In this document: positions 50,211 to 59,051 of the stretch, in pieces
Layout: each line of letters begins with the position of its first letter
How positions within the stretch are numbered: the stretch's first letter is position 1
Assembly: GCF_015751785.1 (NCBI RefSeq)
Contig: NZ_JADOTY010000001.1
Span: 310,001-374,000, forward strand
DNA from: Micromonospora vinacea
Lineage (GTDB): Bacteria; Actinomycetota; Actinomycetes; Mycobacteriales; Micromonosporaceae
Reading direction: 5' to 3'
DNA length: 64,000 bases
Position numbers and translations under genes: made by a program
Notes under the pieces: generated by a model
What the model was told of the DNA's origin: nothing
The model's input: the letters and a program-made list of their open reading frames with translations, nothing else
The model's database searches: none

Positions 50211-52985
50211 TCAGTGCAGCCGCGTGGCGTCGAGCTCTTGGAGGTCGGCGCGGATCGAGTCGGCGTCGGCATCGCCGAGTTCGTCGAGGATGGTCAGGGC
50301 TCGGCGCCACGCGGCACGGGTGGCGGCGAGGTCGGCGAGGGCCCGGTGGCTGCCGCCGAGGTTGACGTACGTGCTCGCTTCGGCGTACCTGTCGTTGACC
50401 TGCGTGAAGAGTTCGAGGGCGTGCTCGTAGCAGGCGATCGCGCGCCGGTCGTCCCCGAGTTGGTGGTGGGCGTGGCCGAGGCTGTCCCAAGTGTCGGCCT
50501 GCCCCTGGACGTCGTCCACCTCCTGCAACATCCGCAGCGCCTCGCCGCACGATTCGAGGGCATTGTGGTAGTTGCCGAGCAATGCTTCCTGCCAGCCGAC
50601 CGCGTTGAGGGTGTACCCCTGCCCGGCCCGGTTTCCGGTGCCCCGGAACAGGGCCAGTGCCCGCCGGGAGTGACGCAGCGCCTGCTGGTGCTGCCCCTGC
50701 CGCTCCGCCAGTTGGCCGAGGTTCAGGCAGGTGTGCGCCCGTCCGGCGTCGTCGCCGACGTCGGTGAACAGGTCGAGCGCGCGCCGCAGGTGGTCGTCGG
50801 CTTCGTCGTACCGTCGGAGCCGGGAGCAGGCGAGACCGAGGCTGCGGTGCGCGTGGCCCTGCCCCGCCTGATCCCCGATGCGGGACGCGGCGGCCAGGGC
50901 GATCTGTTGCGTGCCGAGCCAGTCCTGCCAGTGCCCCTGCCGGTGCAGGAAGCCGGCCATGGTCCAGGCGAGCCGCCAGGCGTGCCCCTCGAAGCCGGAC
51001 CGCGCCGCGAGCGGTACGGCGGCGAGCAGGACGGGGACCTCGGTGGTGAACCACGCCGCTGCGGCCGACCGGCTCTTCGGGCGTTCCGGCGTCACGCCGG
51101 CCCGCGGTGGCGGAAGGCTGATCGCGCTGAAGTGCGGGTGCAGCGCCAGGTCGGCGGCGTGGGCGGTGTGCAGGCAGTGGTCGAGCAGCCGGTGCATGGC
51201 GGCACGACGCTCGGCCGGCGGCTCAGCCTCGTCGGCGAGATCGGCGGCGTACGCGCGCAGCAGGTCGTGGAACGCGTAGCGCCCGTAGGTGTGCTCGGTG
51301 AAGAGGTTCGCCCGGGTCAACTCGGTGAGCAGCGGACCGGTCGCCTGGCCGTCGACGCCGGCCAGGCTGGCCACGGCCGGGGCTGCGACGTCCGGGCCGG
51401 GATGCAGGCTCAGCAGCCGGAACAGCCGGGCCGCGGGTGGGCTGAGCGTCCGACACGACCAGGAGAAGACCGCCCGGACATCGGTGGCCTCGTCGCCTGC
51501 GCGGAAGGCGTCCAGGTCGCCCAGCTCTCCGGCGACGGCGGCCAACGAGAAGTGCCGGTTGGTGGCGGCTCTGGCCGCGACGATGGCCAGGGCGATGGGC
51601 AGCCGCGCGCACCGGTCGGCGATGGTGTCGGCCGCGCCGGGTTCGGCGGCGACCTGGCGCTCCCCGAGCCGGCGGACCAGCATGTCGCGGGCCTCGCCGG
51701 GGCTCAACAGGTCGAGGGGTACCGGCTGGGCGCTTTCCGTGACGACCAGCGGGATGAGCTGGTCGCGGCTGGTGACGATCGCGAGGCAGTCCGGCGAGCC
51801 GGGCAGCAGCGGCCGGACCTGTTCGGCGTCCCGCGCGTTGTCCAGCACCACCAGCAGTTTCTTGCCCGCCACCGTCGTGCGGTACAAGCTCACCATCGTG
51901 TCCGGGTCGCTGGGCATCCGTGCTGCCGGAACGCCGAGCGCCTCCAGGAAGCCGTGCAGCGCTCGCGCCGGTTCGGTCGGTGTGGCCCCCGGGTCGAAGC
52001 CGCGCAGATTGACGTAGAGCTGCCCGCCGGGGAAACGGTCGGCCACATGGTGCGCCCAGTGCACGGCGAGCGCGGTCTTGCCGACGCCGGCGGTCCCGGA
52101 CACCACGACGGCGCCGCCCCGGTCGACCAGCGCGTCGAGGGCGGCGAGCTCCGCGTCGCGTCCGGTGAAGGTGGGTACGGGGGGAGGTAGTTGCGCCGCG
52201 ACCGGCGTCGCCGCAAGCGGGGCGGGTGCGGCGATCGCGGTGTCCTGGCGCAGGATGGCGCACTCCAGGTCCCGTAGCCGGGGCCCCGGGTCGATGCCGA
52301 GGTTCTCCCGCAGGTTGTCGCGCAGCCGCCGGTACGTGGCGACCGCATCGCCCTGCCGACCGTCGCGGTACAGGGCGAGCATCAGCTGCGCGTGCAGGTG
52401 CTCGTCGAATGGGTGCTGTCGGACCAGCCGTTCCAATCCGGGGATGAGCCCGGCGTGCTCACCGACGGACAGCCGGGCCTCGGCGAGCGACCGTTCGGCC
52501 TCCAACCGCAGGCGGGCCAGGTGTTCCGCCTGCTCCTCGAGCCAGGGCGACCCGGCCACGTCGGCCAGCGGTGGGCCCCGCCACAGTGCCAGAGCTGCCG
52601 TCAGGTGCTTCACCTGCTCGTTGCGGTCCGTCGACCGCCGGGCCAGCTCGATGAGGCGCTCGGCGGCCTGGACATCCGTGGAATCCGGCCCGGTGTCGAG
52701 CAGATAACCGGGCTGGCGCGCCACGATCGATCCGGGCTCGCCGAGCACCCCGCGTAGGTAGGACACGTGACGCTGCAACGTGTTCGCCGCGGTGGCCGGC
52801 AACTGGTCGCCCCAGACCACGTCGAGGAGCCGGTCGACGCTGACCACCCGGCCCGCGTGCAGCGCCAACGTCGCCAGTACCGCCTTGCGGCGCACACCGT
52901 TCACCGCCTGCGGACTGCCGGCGACGACCACCTCCACCGGCCCGAGCAGCCTGACGCGCACGCCCGTGCCAGTCATCGACATCAC
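50211..52985 (-). CDS. SARP-family regulator with NB-ARC ATPase and TPR domains (AfsR-like)
   Basis: The protein has 924 residues. The N-terminal OmpR-like winged helix (VRVRLLGPVEV, about 8-95) and the bacterial transcriptional activation domain BTAD (about 102-250) define the SARP family. An NB-ARC STAND ATPase follows (Walker A SGTAGVGKTAL near 293-303, VVLDNARDAEQV) and then TPR repeats (about 680-910). This is the AfsR domain order; such proteins activate secondary-metabolite or developmental genes. GTG 52985 lies 6 nt after TAGTTT (52997-52992), consistent with a leaderless transcript. No biosynthetic cluster is adjacent; the nearest genes in the same direction encode two secreted proteins. 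Confidence 0.92.
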   Translation of the reverse strand: MMSMTGTGVRVRLLGPVEVVVAGSPQAVNGVRRKAVLATLALHAGRVVSVDRLLDVVWGDQLPATAANTLQRHVSYLRGVLGEPGSIVARQPGYLLDTGPDSTDVQAAERLIELARRSTDRNEQVKHLTAALALWRGPPLADVAGSPWLEEQAEHLARLRLEAERSLAEARLSVGEHAGLIPGLERLVRQHPFDEHLHAQLMLALYRDGRQGDAVATYRRLRDNLRENLGIDPGPRLRDLECAILRQDTAIAAPAPLAATPVAAQLPPPVPTFTGRDAELAALDALVDRGGAVVVSGTAGVGKTALAVHWAHHVADRFPGGQLYVNLRGFDPGATPTEPARALHGFLEALGVPAARMPSDPDTMVSLYRTTVAGKKLLVVLDNARDAEQVRPLLPGSPDCLAIVTSRDQLIPLVVTESAQPVPLDLLSPGEARDMLVRRLGERQVAAEPGAADTIADRCARLPIALAIVAARAATNRHFSLAAVAGELGDLDAFRAGDEATDVRAVFSWSCRTLSPPAARLFRLLSLHPGPDVAAPAVASLAGVDGQATGPLLTELTRANLFTEHTYGRYAFHDLLRAYAADLADEAEPPAERRAAMHRLLDHCLHTAHAADLALHPHFSAISLPPPRAGVTPERPKSRSAAAAWFTTEVPVLLAAVPLAARSGFEGHAWRLAWTMAGFLHRQGHWQDWLGTQQIALAAASRIGDQAGQGHAHRSLGLACSRLRRYDEADDHLRRALDLFTDVGDDAGRAHTCLNLGQLAERQGQHQQALRHSRRALALFRGTGNRAGQGYTLNAVGWQEALLGNYHNALESCGEALRMLQEVDDVQGQADTWDSLGHAHHQLGDDRRAIACYEHALELFTQVNDRYAEASTYVNLGGSHRALADLAATRAAWRRALTILDELGDADADSIRADLQELDATRLH

Positions 52986-53113
52986 CGAATCAAACTAACG
53001 TCCCCAGCGCAGCAAACTCGATCTATTCGTCGCGTAATGGACACGATCCACGGGGCACCAGAAACGGACTCCGGGAGCTACCGTCTAGCGCACTACGGCA
53101 GGGAGGTGCGCCA

Positions 53114-53316
53114 ATGGGCCCACGGCTGCGGCGCGTCGCGTCGTGCTCCTCCTGGTCGGCGTGTACGCCTTCCCGAAACGCGAGACCGAGACCGACCCCA
53201 GCTCTCGGGTCACGGTGGTGGTGGTGAGTGTCGCGTGCGCCCTGGCCCCCGTGGTGATGGCCGCCGCGCTGCTTTTCATGTTCGTTCGAGCGCAGCCCGT
53301 TCAGGGGTGGCCGTAG
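53114..53316 (+). pseudogene. Small two-TM membrane protein gene broken by a 5-bp tandem duplication
   Basis: ATG 53114 has a strong ribosome site (GGGAGGT, 6-nt spacing) and reads MGPRLRRV before passing into noncoding sequence. GCGTC is duplicated in tandem at 53133-53142. Removing one copy joins this start to the frame that continues VVLLLVGVYAFPKRETE and then a second hydrophobic helix (VTVVVVSVACALAPVVMAAA), ending at TAG 53314-53316: a 65-residue protein with two membrane segments. GTG 53143 might give a shortened product. It occupies most of the 369-bp gap before the DHFR-like gene. Confidence 0.6.
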
Positions 53317-53354
53317 GCTGGCCCTTCGCCCACGAGTCGCCAATGGAGAGCGCT

Positions 53355-53975
53355 GTGACCACACGTAACGGCAAGGTGATCGTCGACCAGACCATCTCCG
53401 TCGACGGGTACTCGGCCGGGCTCAACCAGAGCGAGGAACGCCCGTTCGGCGACGACGGCGGTGACGGCTGGGGCCGTGGGCTGCACGCCTGGATGTTCGA
53501 CGCCGCTGAGGAGAACCAGGCCGAGCTCGACCAGACCACACTGGCCTCGGCGGTCATCATGGGGCGCAACATGTTCGGCCCGGTGCGTGGCGAGTGGGAT
53601 CGGCAGTGGAACGGCTGGTGGGGTGACGACCCACCGTTCCACAAGCCGGTGTTCGTGCTCACCCACCACGCACGGGAGCCGCAGCCGATGGCGGGCGGCA
53701 CCACCTTCCACTTCGTCACCGACGGGATCGAGTCGGCGCTCGCGCGGGCCCGCGCGTCCGCCGCTGGCGGCGACATCCTGATCCACGGCGGCGCGACCAC
53801 CATCAACCAGTACCTCGCCGCCGGTCTGGTCGACGAACTGCGGCTGCACATCGTGCCGCTCACCCTCGGCACCGGTGTGCGGCTGTTCGAGGGTGTCCCG
53901 CCGCTGAAGCTCGAACAGGTGACGGCGCGGGCGGCAAGCACGGTCCTGCACGTCACCTACCGCGTGCTCTCCTGA
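53355..53975 (+). CDS. Dihydrofolate reductase family (RibD C-terminal) protein
   Basis: This 206-aa protein is assigned GTG 53355, 5 nt after GGAGAG; ATG 53343 is in frame with no better site. It has the RibD-C/DHFR-like fold: VDQTISVDGYSAG at the N-terminus, VIMGRNMFG, VFVLTHHAREP, DILIHGGATTINQYL and DELRLHIVPLTLGTG. The family contains NADPH-dependent reductases of unknown substrate, not classical folate enzymes. A second member is encoded at 56805-57386. Confidence 0.88.
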   Translation: MTTRNGKVIVDQTISVDGYSAGLNQSEERPFGDDGGDGWGRGLHAWMFDAAEENQAELDQTTLASAVIMGRNMFGPVRGEWDRQWNGWWGDDPPFHKPVFVLTHHAREPQPMAGGTTFHFVTDGIESALARARASAAGGDILIHGGATTINQYLAAGLVDELRLHIVPLTLGTGVRLFEGVPPLKLEQVTARAASTVLHVTYRVLS

Positions 53976-53991
53976 CCCGCCGGAGGATGCG

Positions 53992-54444
53992 TTGTCTGCT
54001 ATCGCCTCACTGACAGTGGTCCCCAAGGACAGCATCGCCGAGCTGGCCCGCCTGGCCCGCACATCGCCGTCGTCGTTCCGCACCTACCTGGCGGAACACG
54101 GGAGCAAGACGCGGCAGGAGTACGACTGGTCCGGCTACTGCATGCTGTACGTCCTGACCTATCTGGAGGAGCGCGGCATCGACGTGGAGCAGTCGGAGTT
54201 CAATGCCGAGTCGGAGGCCATCAACAGCGCGTACGGCCTGACCACGCTCATCACTCCAGCCCCAGGGCTACCGGATCAGCTCGACCCCGCCCAGCACCGC
54301 GAGGAAGATTTGGTCGCCCACTTCGAGGAGATGGGGGTGGACTTCGAGGAGAGCGGCGCGGCCGGTCTGGACACCTTGAGGGTATTGCGCGACTGCATCT
54401 CCGACCTCCGCGACGACCAGGTTCTGCTGCTCAACATCGGCTGA
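53992..54444 (+). CDS. Hypothetical protein
   Basis: A 150-aa protein starting at TTG 53992, 5 nt after GGAGG; the ATG at 53987 is in another frame. No motif is recognised; the sequence is acidic and soluble-looking with helical segments (SIAELARLART, YCMLYVLTYLEERGI) and two cysteines. It is 16 bp downstream of the DHFR-like gene and so probably co-transcribed. Confidence 0.65.
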   Translation: MSAIASLTVVPKDSIAELARLARTSPSSFRTYLAEHGSKTRQEYDWSGYCMLYVLTYLEERGIDVEQSEFNAESEAINSAYGLTTLITPAPGLPDQLDPAQHREEDLVAHFEEMGVDFEESGAAGLDTLRVLRDCISDLRDDQVLLLNIG

Positions 54445-54531
54445 CGCCCACCGACCGCTCTGTCTGTCGACCTCCTGCGGACCAGATGCGGACTGCACGA
54501 CCAGACGGCGGTCTGCGGCAGACTTGTCCCT

Positions 54532-54999
54532 GTGCCAGCCCAGCCACTCATACGCAAGGTTCGCTTTGAGGTCCGTCCGTGGGGTTACGGCCCCGACCCG
54601 GCGCGCGAGCTGTTGCCGTACGTCGACAAGGTGAGCCTGGTGGACCTGGTCTCGGGCTTCGAGCACGCCGCCGGCCACGATGTGCCCGGCGCGTATGCCG
54701 GGATCGTTCTCGATCATTTCAAGGTCGGTGATCTGGCTGCCTACCTCAGCGGACGACCGGAGTTCGCCTACCGGTCGCAGAACGGCGTGATCGCACTCCT
54801 CGGTTGCGACTGCGGTGAGGTCGGCTGCTGGCCGCTGGAAGCCCAGGTGATCACCACAGAGCACTCGGTGATCTGGCGCGGCTTCTCCCAGATCTACCGC
54901 CGTGAGCGCGACTACGGGGACTTCGGCCCATTCGTATTCGAGCGGAGCCAGTACGAGCGCGCAGTCCGCGAGGTCGTTGCCACCACCCCCGCCACCTGA
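54532..54999 (+). CDS. Hypothetical protein with cysteine cluster
   Basis: This 155-aa protein begins at GTG 54532; CAGACT (54519-54524) lies 7 nt before it, so it is likely leaderless. The segment ALLGCDCGEVGCWPLEA (about residues 87-103) has three cysteines spaced as a possible metal site, and VIWRGFSQIYRRERDYGDFGPFVF continues a conserved-looking block. It resembles a family of uncharacterised proteins seen in Streptomyces and relatives. A GTCTGC-G-GCAGAC palindrome (54511-54523) overlaps the -10 box. Confidence 0.65.
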   Translation: MPAQPLIRKVRFEVRPWGYGPDPARELLPYVDKVSLVDLVSGFEHAAGHDVPGAYAGIVLDHFKVGDLAAYLSGRPEFAYRSQNGVIALLGCDCGEVGCWPLEAQVITTEHSVIWRGFSQIYRRERDYGDFGPFVFERSQYERAVREVVATTPAT

Positions 55000-55139
55000 T
55001 CGTCGCGGGCAGTTTCCATAGCCGGTTTGGCTCACGCGACGGCGGGAAACCGGCGGCACCGGAAGGCGTCTCGATGACCACCGCAGGCAGCCCTACCTGC
55101 GGTGGGGTACCCGGGTGCTCTCACCGTTGGGGGAGGCTC

Positions 55140-55844
55140 ATGCGTTGGTTCCGCGCGGCTCGCGGCGCCCCCACGAAGGGCGCAACCAGATCTCGCAACC
55201 CGATCGGTGCGGAACGAGATCCGAAGCGGGCGGTCATCTTCAGCGACGCGGTCATCGCCATCGCCGTCACCCTGCTCGTCCTGGAGATCCAGCCGCCGGA
55301 GGACACCGAACACCTGCTCCGCGGCCTCATCGACCTGTGGCCCTCGTACGTGGCGTACGCCATCACCTTCCTGCTGATCGGGCAGATGTGGGTGAATCAC
55401 CACGTCATGTTCGACCACATCCGCTCCGCCGACCGCATGCTGCTCCTGCTCAACACCCTGCTGCTGATGGTGATCGCGTTCCTGCCGTTCGCCTCGTCCC
55501 TCCTGGCCCACGCGTTCGAGTCCGGCCACGGCAAGCGAACTGCACTCATCTTCTACGGCGCCACCTACGAGTTGGCCGCCATCCTCTTCAATGTGATCTG
55601 GGAATACGCCAGATCTGGCCGTCGCCTGCTGACCTCCACCACAGACAACGACACCGCCCGGGCGATCAGCAGACGCTTCCGCCCCGCGCCGATCTGGATC
55701 GCCGCCGGAACCGCGCTGGGCGCCCTTCATCCGGTCGTGGGCCTCGTGGTGGTCACCGCGTTCATCCCCTTCTACTGGCTGCCGATCAAAGGCGAGGTCG
55801 CCAGCATCAAGCGCACTCGCGAGCAGAGTCTCGGCGACCCATAG
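55140..55844 (+). CDS. TMEM175-family potassium channel-like membrane protein
   Basis: The protein has 234 residues from ATG 55140, preceded by GGGGGAGG; ATG 55074 is in frame, but the added 22 codons include an ACCGCAGG/CCTGCGGT hairpin (55080-55103) and poor third-base bias. The TMEM175 signature IFSDAVIAIAVTLLVLEI is at about residues 30-47, followed by LLIGQMWVNHHVMFDHI and three to four more helices. Prokaryotic TMEM175 proteins form tetrameric, weakly potassium-selective channels that set membrane potential. It is not obviously in an operon. Confidence 0.87.
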   Translation: MRWFRAARGAPTKGATRSRNPIGAERDPKRAVIFSDAVIAIAVTLLVLEIQPPEDTEHLLRGLIDLWPSYVAYAITFLLIGQMWVNHHVMFDHIRSADRMLLLLNTLLLMVIAFLPFASSLLAHAFESGHGKRTALIFYGATYELAAILFNVIWEYARSGRRLLTSTTDNDTARAISRRFRPAPIWIAAGTALGALHPVVGLVVVTAFIPFYWLPIKGEVASIKRTREQSLGDP

Positions 55845-55899
55845 CTGGTTGCAGCGTGGCTGGACCATCCCGGCGCGCGATGCCGGCGATACTGTGCGC

Positions 55900-56739
55900 G
55901 TGGAGTACGTGTCCAGAGTGCCGCGACCGCCGCTGGACGGGCTGATCGACGACCTTTACTACCTGGAGGGTGCGCCGCCGTACGCCCGCCTGACGCTGCC
56001 GGCAAGTCCGGCGGCGCTGCTCATCATCAACCTCGGGGCGCCGTTCCTCATTCGTGCCGGCACCGACGCCGAGGCGGCCGAGTACGCCGACGGCTGCGTG
56101 GTCACCACGCCCACCCGCGCATTCGATTTCGGCTACCCCCTCCGGACCCGGTCCGTCGGCGTGCACTTCAAGCCATGGGGGCTGGCGCCGTTCCTGCCGA
56201 TGCCCGCATCCGAACTGCGTGACCAGCCGGTGACGGTGGAGCAGGTCTGGGGCCGGCCCGCCATTGCCGAGCTGCGCGACCGGCTGGCCATGGCCGAGGG
56301 ACTGCACGAGATGCTGACGCTGCTCGAGGATGAGCTGATGCGACGGCTGGGCGATACGGCCGGCCTGGGGCTGGTCCGACATACGAGCCGCGTCATCGCG
56401 GCGACCAGCGGGGCGGTGGCCATCGACGACCTGAGGGTTTCCGCCGCTGTCAGCAGCACTCACCTGGCACAGCGGTTCAAGGAGGTCATCGGCGTCACGC
56501 CGAAGCGGTTGGCCCGGACCTACCGCTTCGCCGCCACCGTGCTGTCGATCAACCCTGCCGAACCGGTCGACTGGGCCGACCTCGCCAGTAGCGCGGGCTA
56601 CTTCGATCAGGCCCACTTCGGCCACGAGTTCCGGGCCTTCACCGGCCTCACGCCGACGCGATATGTCGACGTCAGGCGGCGGTTCCTGCGCGAACATCCC
56701 GGCCACGTGCTGGACGGCTGGCCGCTGCCGGCCGATTGA
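55900..56739 (+). CDS. AraC-family transcriptional regulator
   Basis: The protein has 279 residues from GTG 55900 (GTG 55894 and an upstream TTG are also in frame). The N-terminal ~150 residues match the DUF6597-type sensor domain of this group (LDGLIDDLYYLEG, PALLIINLGAPF in part, VGVHFKPWG). The C-terminal AraC double helix-turn-helix has SSTHLAQRFKEVIGVTPKRL and DLASSAGYFDQAHFGHEFR, then GLTPTRY. It precedes the DHFR-like gene at 56805 by 65 bp and may activate it. Confidence 0.88.
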   Translation: MEYVSRVPRPPLDGLIDDLYYLEGAPPYARLTLPASPAALLIINLGAPFLIRAGTDAEAAEYADGCVVTTPTRAFDFGYPLRTRSVGVHFKPWGLAPFLPMPASELRDQPVTVEQVWGRPAIAELRDRLAMAEGLHEMLTLLEDELMRRLGDTAGLGLVRHTSRVIAATSGAVAIDDLRVSAAVSSTHLAQRFKEVIGVTPKRLARTYRFAATVLSINPAEPVDWADLASSAGYFDQAHFGHEFRAFTGLTPTRYVDVRRRFLREHPGHVLDGWPLPAD

Positions 56740-56804
56740 TTCCTTACAAGAGCGACAGCCCACGAAACCCTAATGTGAGGGCACCCCCCAGCAGAGGAGT
56801 GCCC

Positions 56805-57386
56805 GTGGGCAAGGTAGTCATGTACAGCTCGGTGTCGGTGGACGGCTTCATCGCGGACGAGAACGACCAGCCCGGACCACTGTTCGACTGGTTGCTCAGC
56901 GGTGACGTGGCGTTGGACGACAGCGGTGCGTTGAAGGTGTCACAGACGTCCTACGACTACACCCGGCCGTACTGGGACCAGATCGGGGCGACAATCGTCG
57001 GCCGCCACGTCTTCGACATGACGGACGGCTGGGACGGGAAGCCTCCCGGCGGGGTCGACCACGTGGTCGTGGTGACGCACCGGCCGAAGCCCGAGGGCTG
57101 GGCCCCCGAGGCGCCGTTCCACTTCGTCGACGGCGTCGAGGCGGCCGTGGCCAAGGCGCAGGAGCTGGCGGGTGACCGCATCGTCGAGGTCGCCGCCGGC
57201 GACGTCGGCGGCCAGGTGCTTGCCGCGGGCCTGGTCGACGAGGTGCGCATGGACGTCGTACCCGTCGTGTTCGGGTCCGGCAAGCGCTACTTCGGGTCGG
57301 TCGACGCGCAGCACCTGCTGGAGGATCCTGACGTGGTGATTCAGGGCAACCGGGTGCTTCACCTGAGCTATCGGGTGCGCCGCTGA
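56805..57386 (+). CDS. Dihydrofolate reductase family (RibD C-terminal) protein
   Basis: This 193-aa protein starts at GTG 56805 behind GAGGAG. It has the RibD-C family features (VMYSSVSVDGFIADE, TIVGRHVFD, DHVVVVTHRPKPEGW, VDEVRMDVVPVVFGSGKRYFG). It is a likely NAD(P)H-dependent reductase of unknown substrate and a distant paralogue of the protein at 53355-53975. TAATGT (56771-56776) is a plausible -10 box for its own promoter. Confidence 0.88.
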   Translation: MGKVVMYSSVSVDGFIADENDQPGPLFDWLLSGDVALDDSGALKVSQTSYDYTRPYWDQIGATIVGRHVFDMTDGWDGKPPGGVDHVVVVTHRPKPEGWAPEAPFHFVDGVEAAVAKAQELAGDRIVEVAAGDVGGQVLAAGLVDEVRMDVVPVVFGSGKRYFGSVDAQHLLEDPDVVIQGNRVLHLSYRVRR

Positions 57387-57421
57387 CCGATCTGAGCGGA
57401 CGCCGCCCTTCGCCCGAGGGA

Positions 57422-58120
57422 TTATGAAATCGAGATGGGCGGTCCGACGAGCTGCCGATGGTCGAGACGGAACCGGGCTGCCAGGTCATCGACAAGGTCG
57501 TGGGCCTCACACGATCCATCAACGGTTATCACCGGCAGACGCAGCTTGATCGCCTGGCGCCGGACTTCTGCGTCCCACAGTTCATCGCGCGCCAGCCGCA
57601 GAGCGAGCGCCTCGCTGTGGTCGCCGTCTCCCCAGTTCGCTCGGGCTCTCGCATCGTCGGCGAATCGAGCCCGCAACGCCCCGTCCCGGAACTGCGGCGT
57701 TGGCAGGAGGAAGGCCGCCTGCTCTGGCCACGTCAGCAACGGAGCAACCTCACGGGGCAGAGTCCGGAAATCATCCACCAAGACCGGACGTTCCGTGGGC
57801 AGCGCGAGTAGGTCGTCGACGACGAACCCGAACGTCTCGCCGTGCAGGCTCGGCATCGACTCGAAGATCTCCTGAGCGCTGCGGCCGCTCCAATTCTGCG
57901 CCAACGGAGCTTGCAGCAACGCCCAGAGGTACGGCTGCTCGTGCGCAGTGCACCGGCTGACGTAGTCGCGTTCCGCGCGGTCGCCGTCGTAGATCAGCAC
58001 GTCGTAGCGCTCGGCCAGGGCTCGGGCGAGAGTGCTTTTGCCTGACCCGGTGCCGCCGGCGAGCCATCGAACATGCGAAAGGCGGCGAGCGTGATCTACA
58101 CGGTGGTTGTCGGCGGCCAT
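57422..58120 (-). CDS. P-loop nucleotide kinase-like protein
   Basis: This 232-aa protein starts at ATG 58120. Walker A GGTGSGKSTLARAL is at about residues 20-33, and the rest resembles small P-loop kinases (YDGDRAERDYV, VLVDDFRTLP, then a basic lid-like region with RARFADDARARANWG). The phosphoryl acceptor is unknown. Residues ~134-183 are duplicated on the DNA level at 61875-62023 (139 of 149 bases identical). Its ATG overlaps in opposite orientation with a possible plus-strand start at 58119. Confidence 0.75.
   Translation of the reverse strand: MAADNHRVDHARRLSHVRWLAGGTGSGKSTLARALAERYDVLIYDGDRAERDYVSRCTAHEQPYLWALLQAPLAQNWSGRSAQEIFESMPSLHGETFGFVVDDLLALPTERPVLVDDFRTLPREVAPLLTWPEQAAFLLPTPQFRDGALRARFADDARARANWGDGDHSEALALRLARDELWDAEVRRQAIKLRLPVITVDGSCEAHDLVDDLAARFRLDHRQLVGPPISIS
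57573..57721. repeat. 149-bp direct repeat, copy A (inside the kinase gene)
   Basis: Aligned base by base with 61875-62023 there are 10 mismatches and no gap. Both copies have the same orientation and bracket a 4.3-kb segment that contains the front of the kinase gene, two hypothetical genes, a uridine kinase-like gene, a membrane protein gene and an RNA ligase gene. Confidence 0.85.
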
Positions 58121-58244
58121 GCCACCAGAGACTGCCGATATCGCGGGCAAAGAAACAGTCTTGTTCTTCTGTCGGCGGCCGGTGAGGATCAAGGAGAGGG
58201 AGCGGAACTTCTTACCCCGGCCGGTCCAGGCACCGTATGCGGGC

Positions 58245-58643
58245 ATGTACTTCGGGGCCGACTCGCACCTGGCAACCAGCGTCATGACCGCCGTCGTCAT
58301 GGCGTCACTCCATCCGGGTCCGAGAGTCGCGCCCACCGGCCCACCCGACGTCATCGCGGAGATCCTCGATGACCTCGCGTTCTCGATAAGCGACAACTGG
58401 CCGACCGGCCCGGACGGCTCAACCGCCGGCTACTACGGCTCACTCCTGACCTCCTACCGCATGGTCCACGCCGCAGCCGCCGCTGTGAGCACCCACACCA
58501 GGATCGAGACCTGGCACGCGGGCCGCGCCCTGCACCAGGACCTCGCCGGCTTACGTCCCACCGGACCACCCCACGATCTCGACGGACCACGCGCCGTGGG
58601 GGCATCGACCGTTGTAGGGTGCGGGCCGTGGGATACACGGTGA
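58245..58643 (+). CDS. Hypothetical protein
   Basis: An open frame with strong third-base GC bias from about 58245 to 58600 (MYFGADSHLATSVM, PPDVIAEILDDLAFSISDNW, GYYGSLLTSYRMVHAAAAAV). An earlier ATG at 58119 is in frame, but the added region is less biased. No ribosome site is convincing at either. Its 3' end overlaps the promoter and start of the next gene by 16 bp. No family is recognised. Confidence 0.45.
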   Translation: MYFGADSHLATSVMTAVVMASLHPGPRVAPTGPPDVIAEILDDLAFSISDNWPTGPDGSTAGYYGSLLTSYRMVHAAAAAVSTHTRIETWHAGRALHQDLAGLRPTGPPHDLDGPRAVGASTVVGCGPWDTR

Positions 58644-59044
58644 TGCCCTCAGGCCGTCTGAACCTCCCGAAGTCGGAGGACGCCGCTGCGGTCGCCGCTG
58701 TCCAGGCCGCTTTGGTTGGACCAGGTGGTTGGTACAGGCCGGATGAGTTTCCGCCGGATGGCACCCTGGTTGATCTGGCGGATCCGGCCAGGGCCACGAT
58801 CGTTCGCGACGGCGACTGGATCGAGTTCGGGTACGACGACGCGGGTGACCCCAAGTGGTCGGACCAGGCGACGGCCTTCTACGTCGCGATTGCGCCGTTC
58901 GTTCGCTCGGGAACCGTCCAGATCAAGGGCGAGGACGGCGCCCGCTGGTCATACACCTACGCGGACGGGCAGATCACCCAACAGGGTTGGAACGGCTGGG
59001 ATGGGTCCATCGAGCCGTTTGGCGAGTATGTGGACCACCCGTAG
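58628..59044 (+). CDS. Hypothetical protein
   Basis: This 138-aa protein starts at GTG 58628, 7 nt after TAGGGT (58615-58620), which favours it over the GTG at 58619 inside the box. It is a small acidic soluble protein rich in Trp and Gly (GGWYRPDEFPPDG, WSDQATAFYVAIAPFV, QQGWNGWDGSIEPFGEY). Size and composition recall single-domain proteins of immunity or SMI1-like type, but no specific match is seen. Confidence 0.6.
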   Translation: MGYTVMPSGRLNLPKSEDAAAVAAVQAALVGPGGWYRPDEFPPDGTLVDLADPARATIVRDGDWIEFGYDDAGDPKWSDQATAFYVAIAPFVRSGTVQIKGEDGARWSYTYADGQITQQGWNGWDGSIEPFGEYVDHP

Positions 59045-59051
59045 GCGCTGC

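Noticed and set aside
53987..54040. ATG at 53987 as start of the hypothetical gene at 53992
   Set aside because: It is in another frame from the coding sequence; TTG 53992 has the properly spaced GGAGG.
55890..55895. TACTGT as a leaderless promoter for the AraC gene
   Set aside because: The spacing to the candidate GTG starts (none or 4 nt) does not fit the 6-7 nt seen for the other genes.
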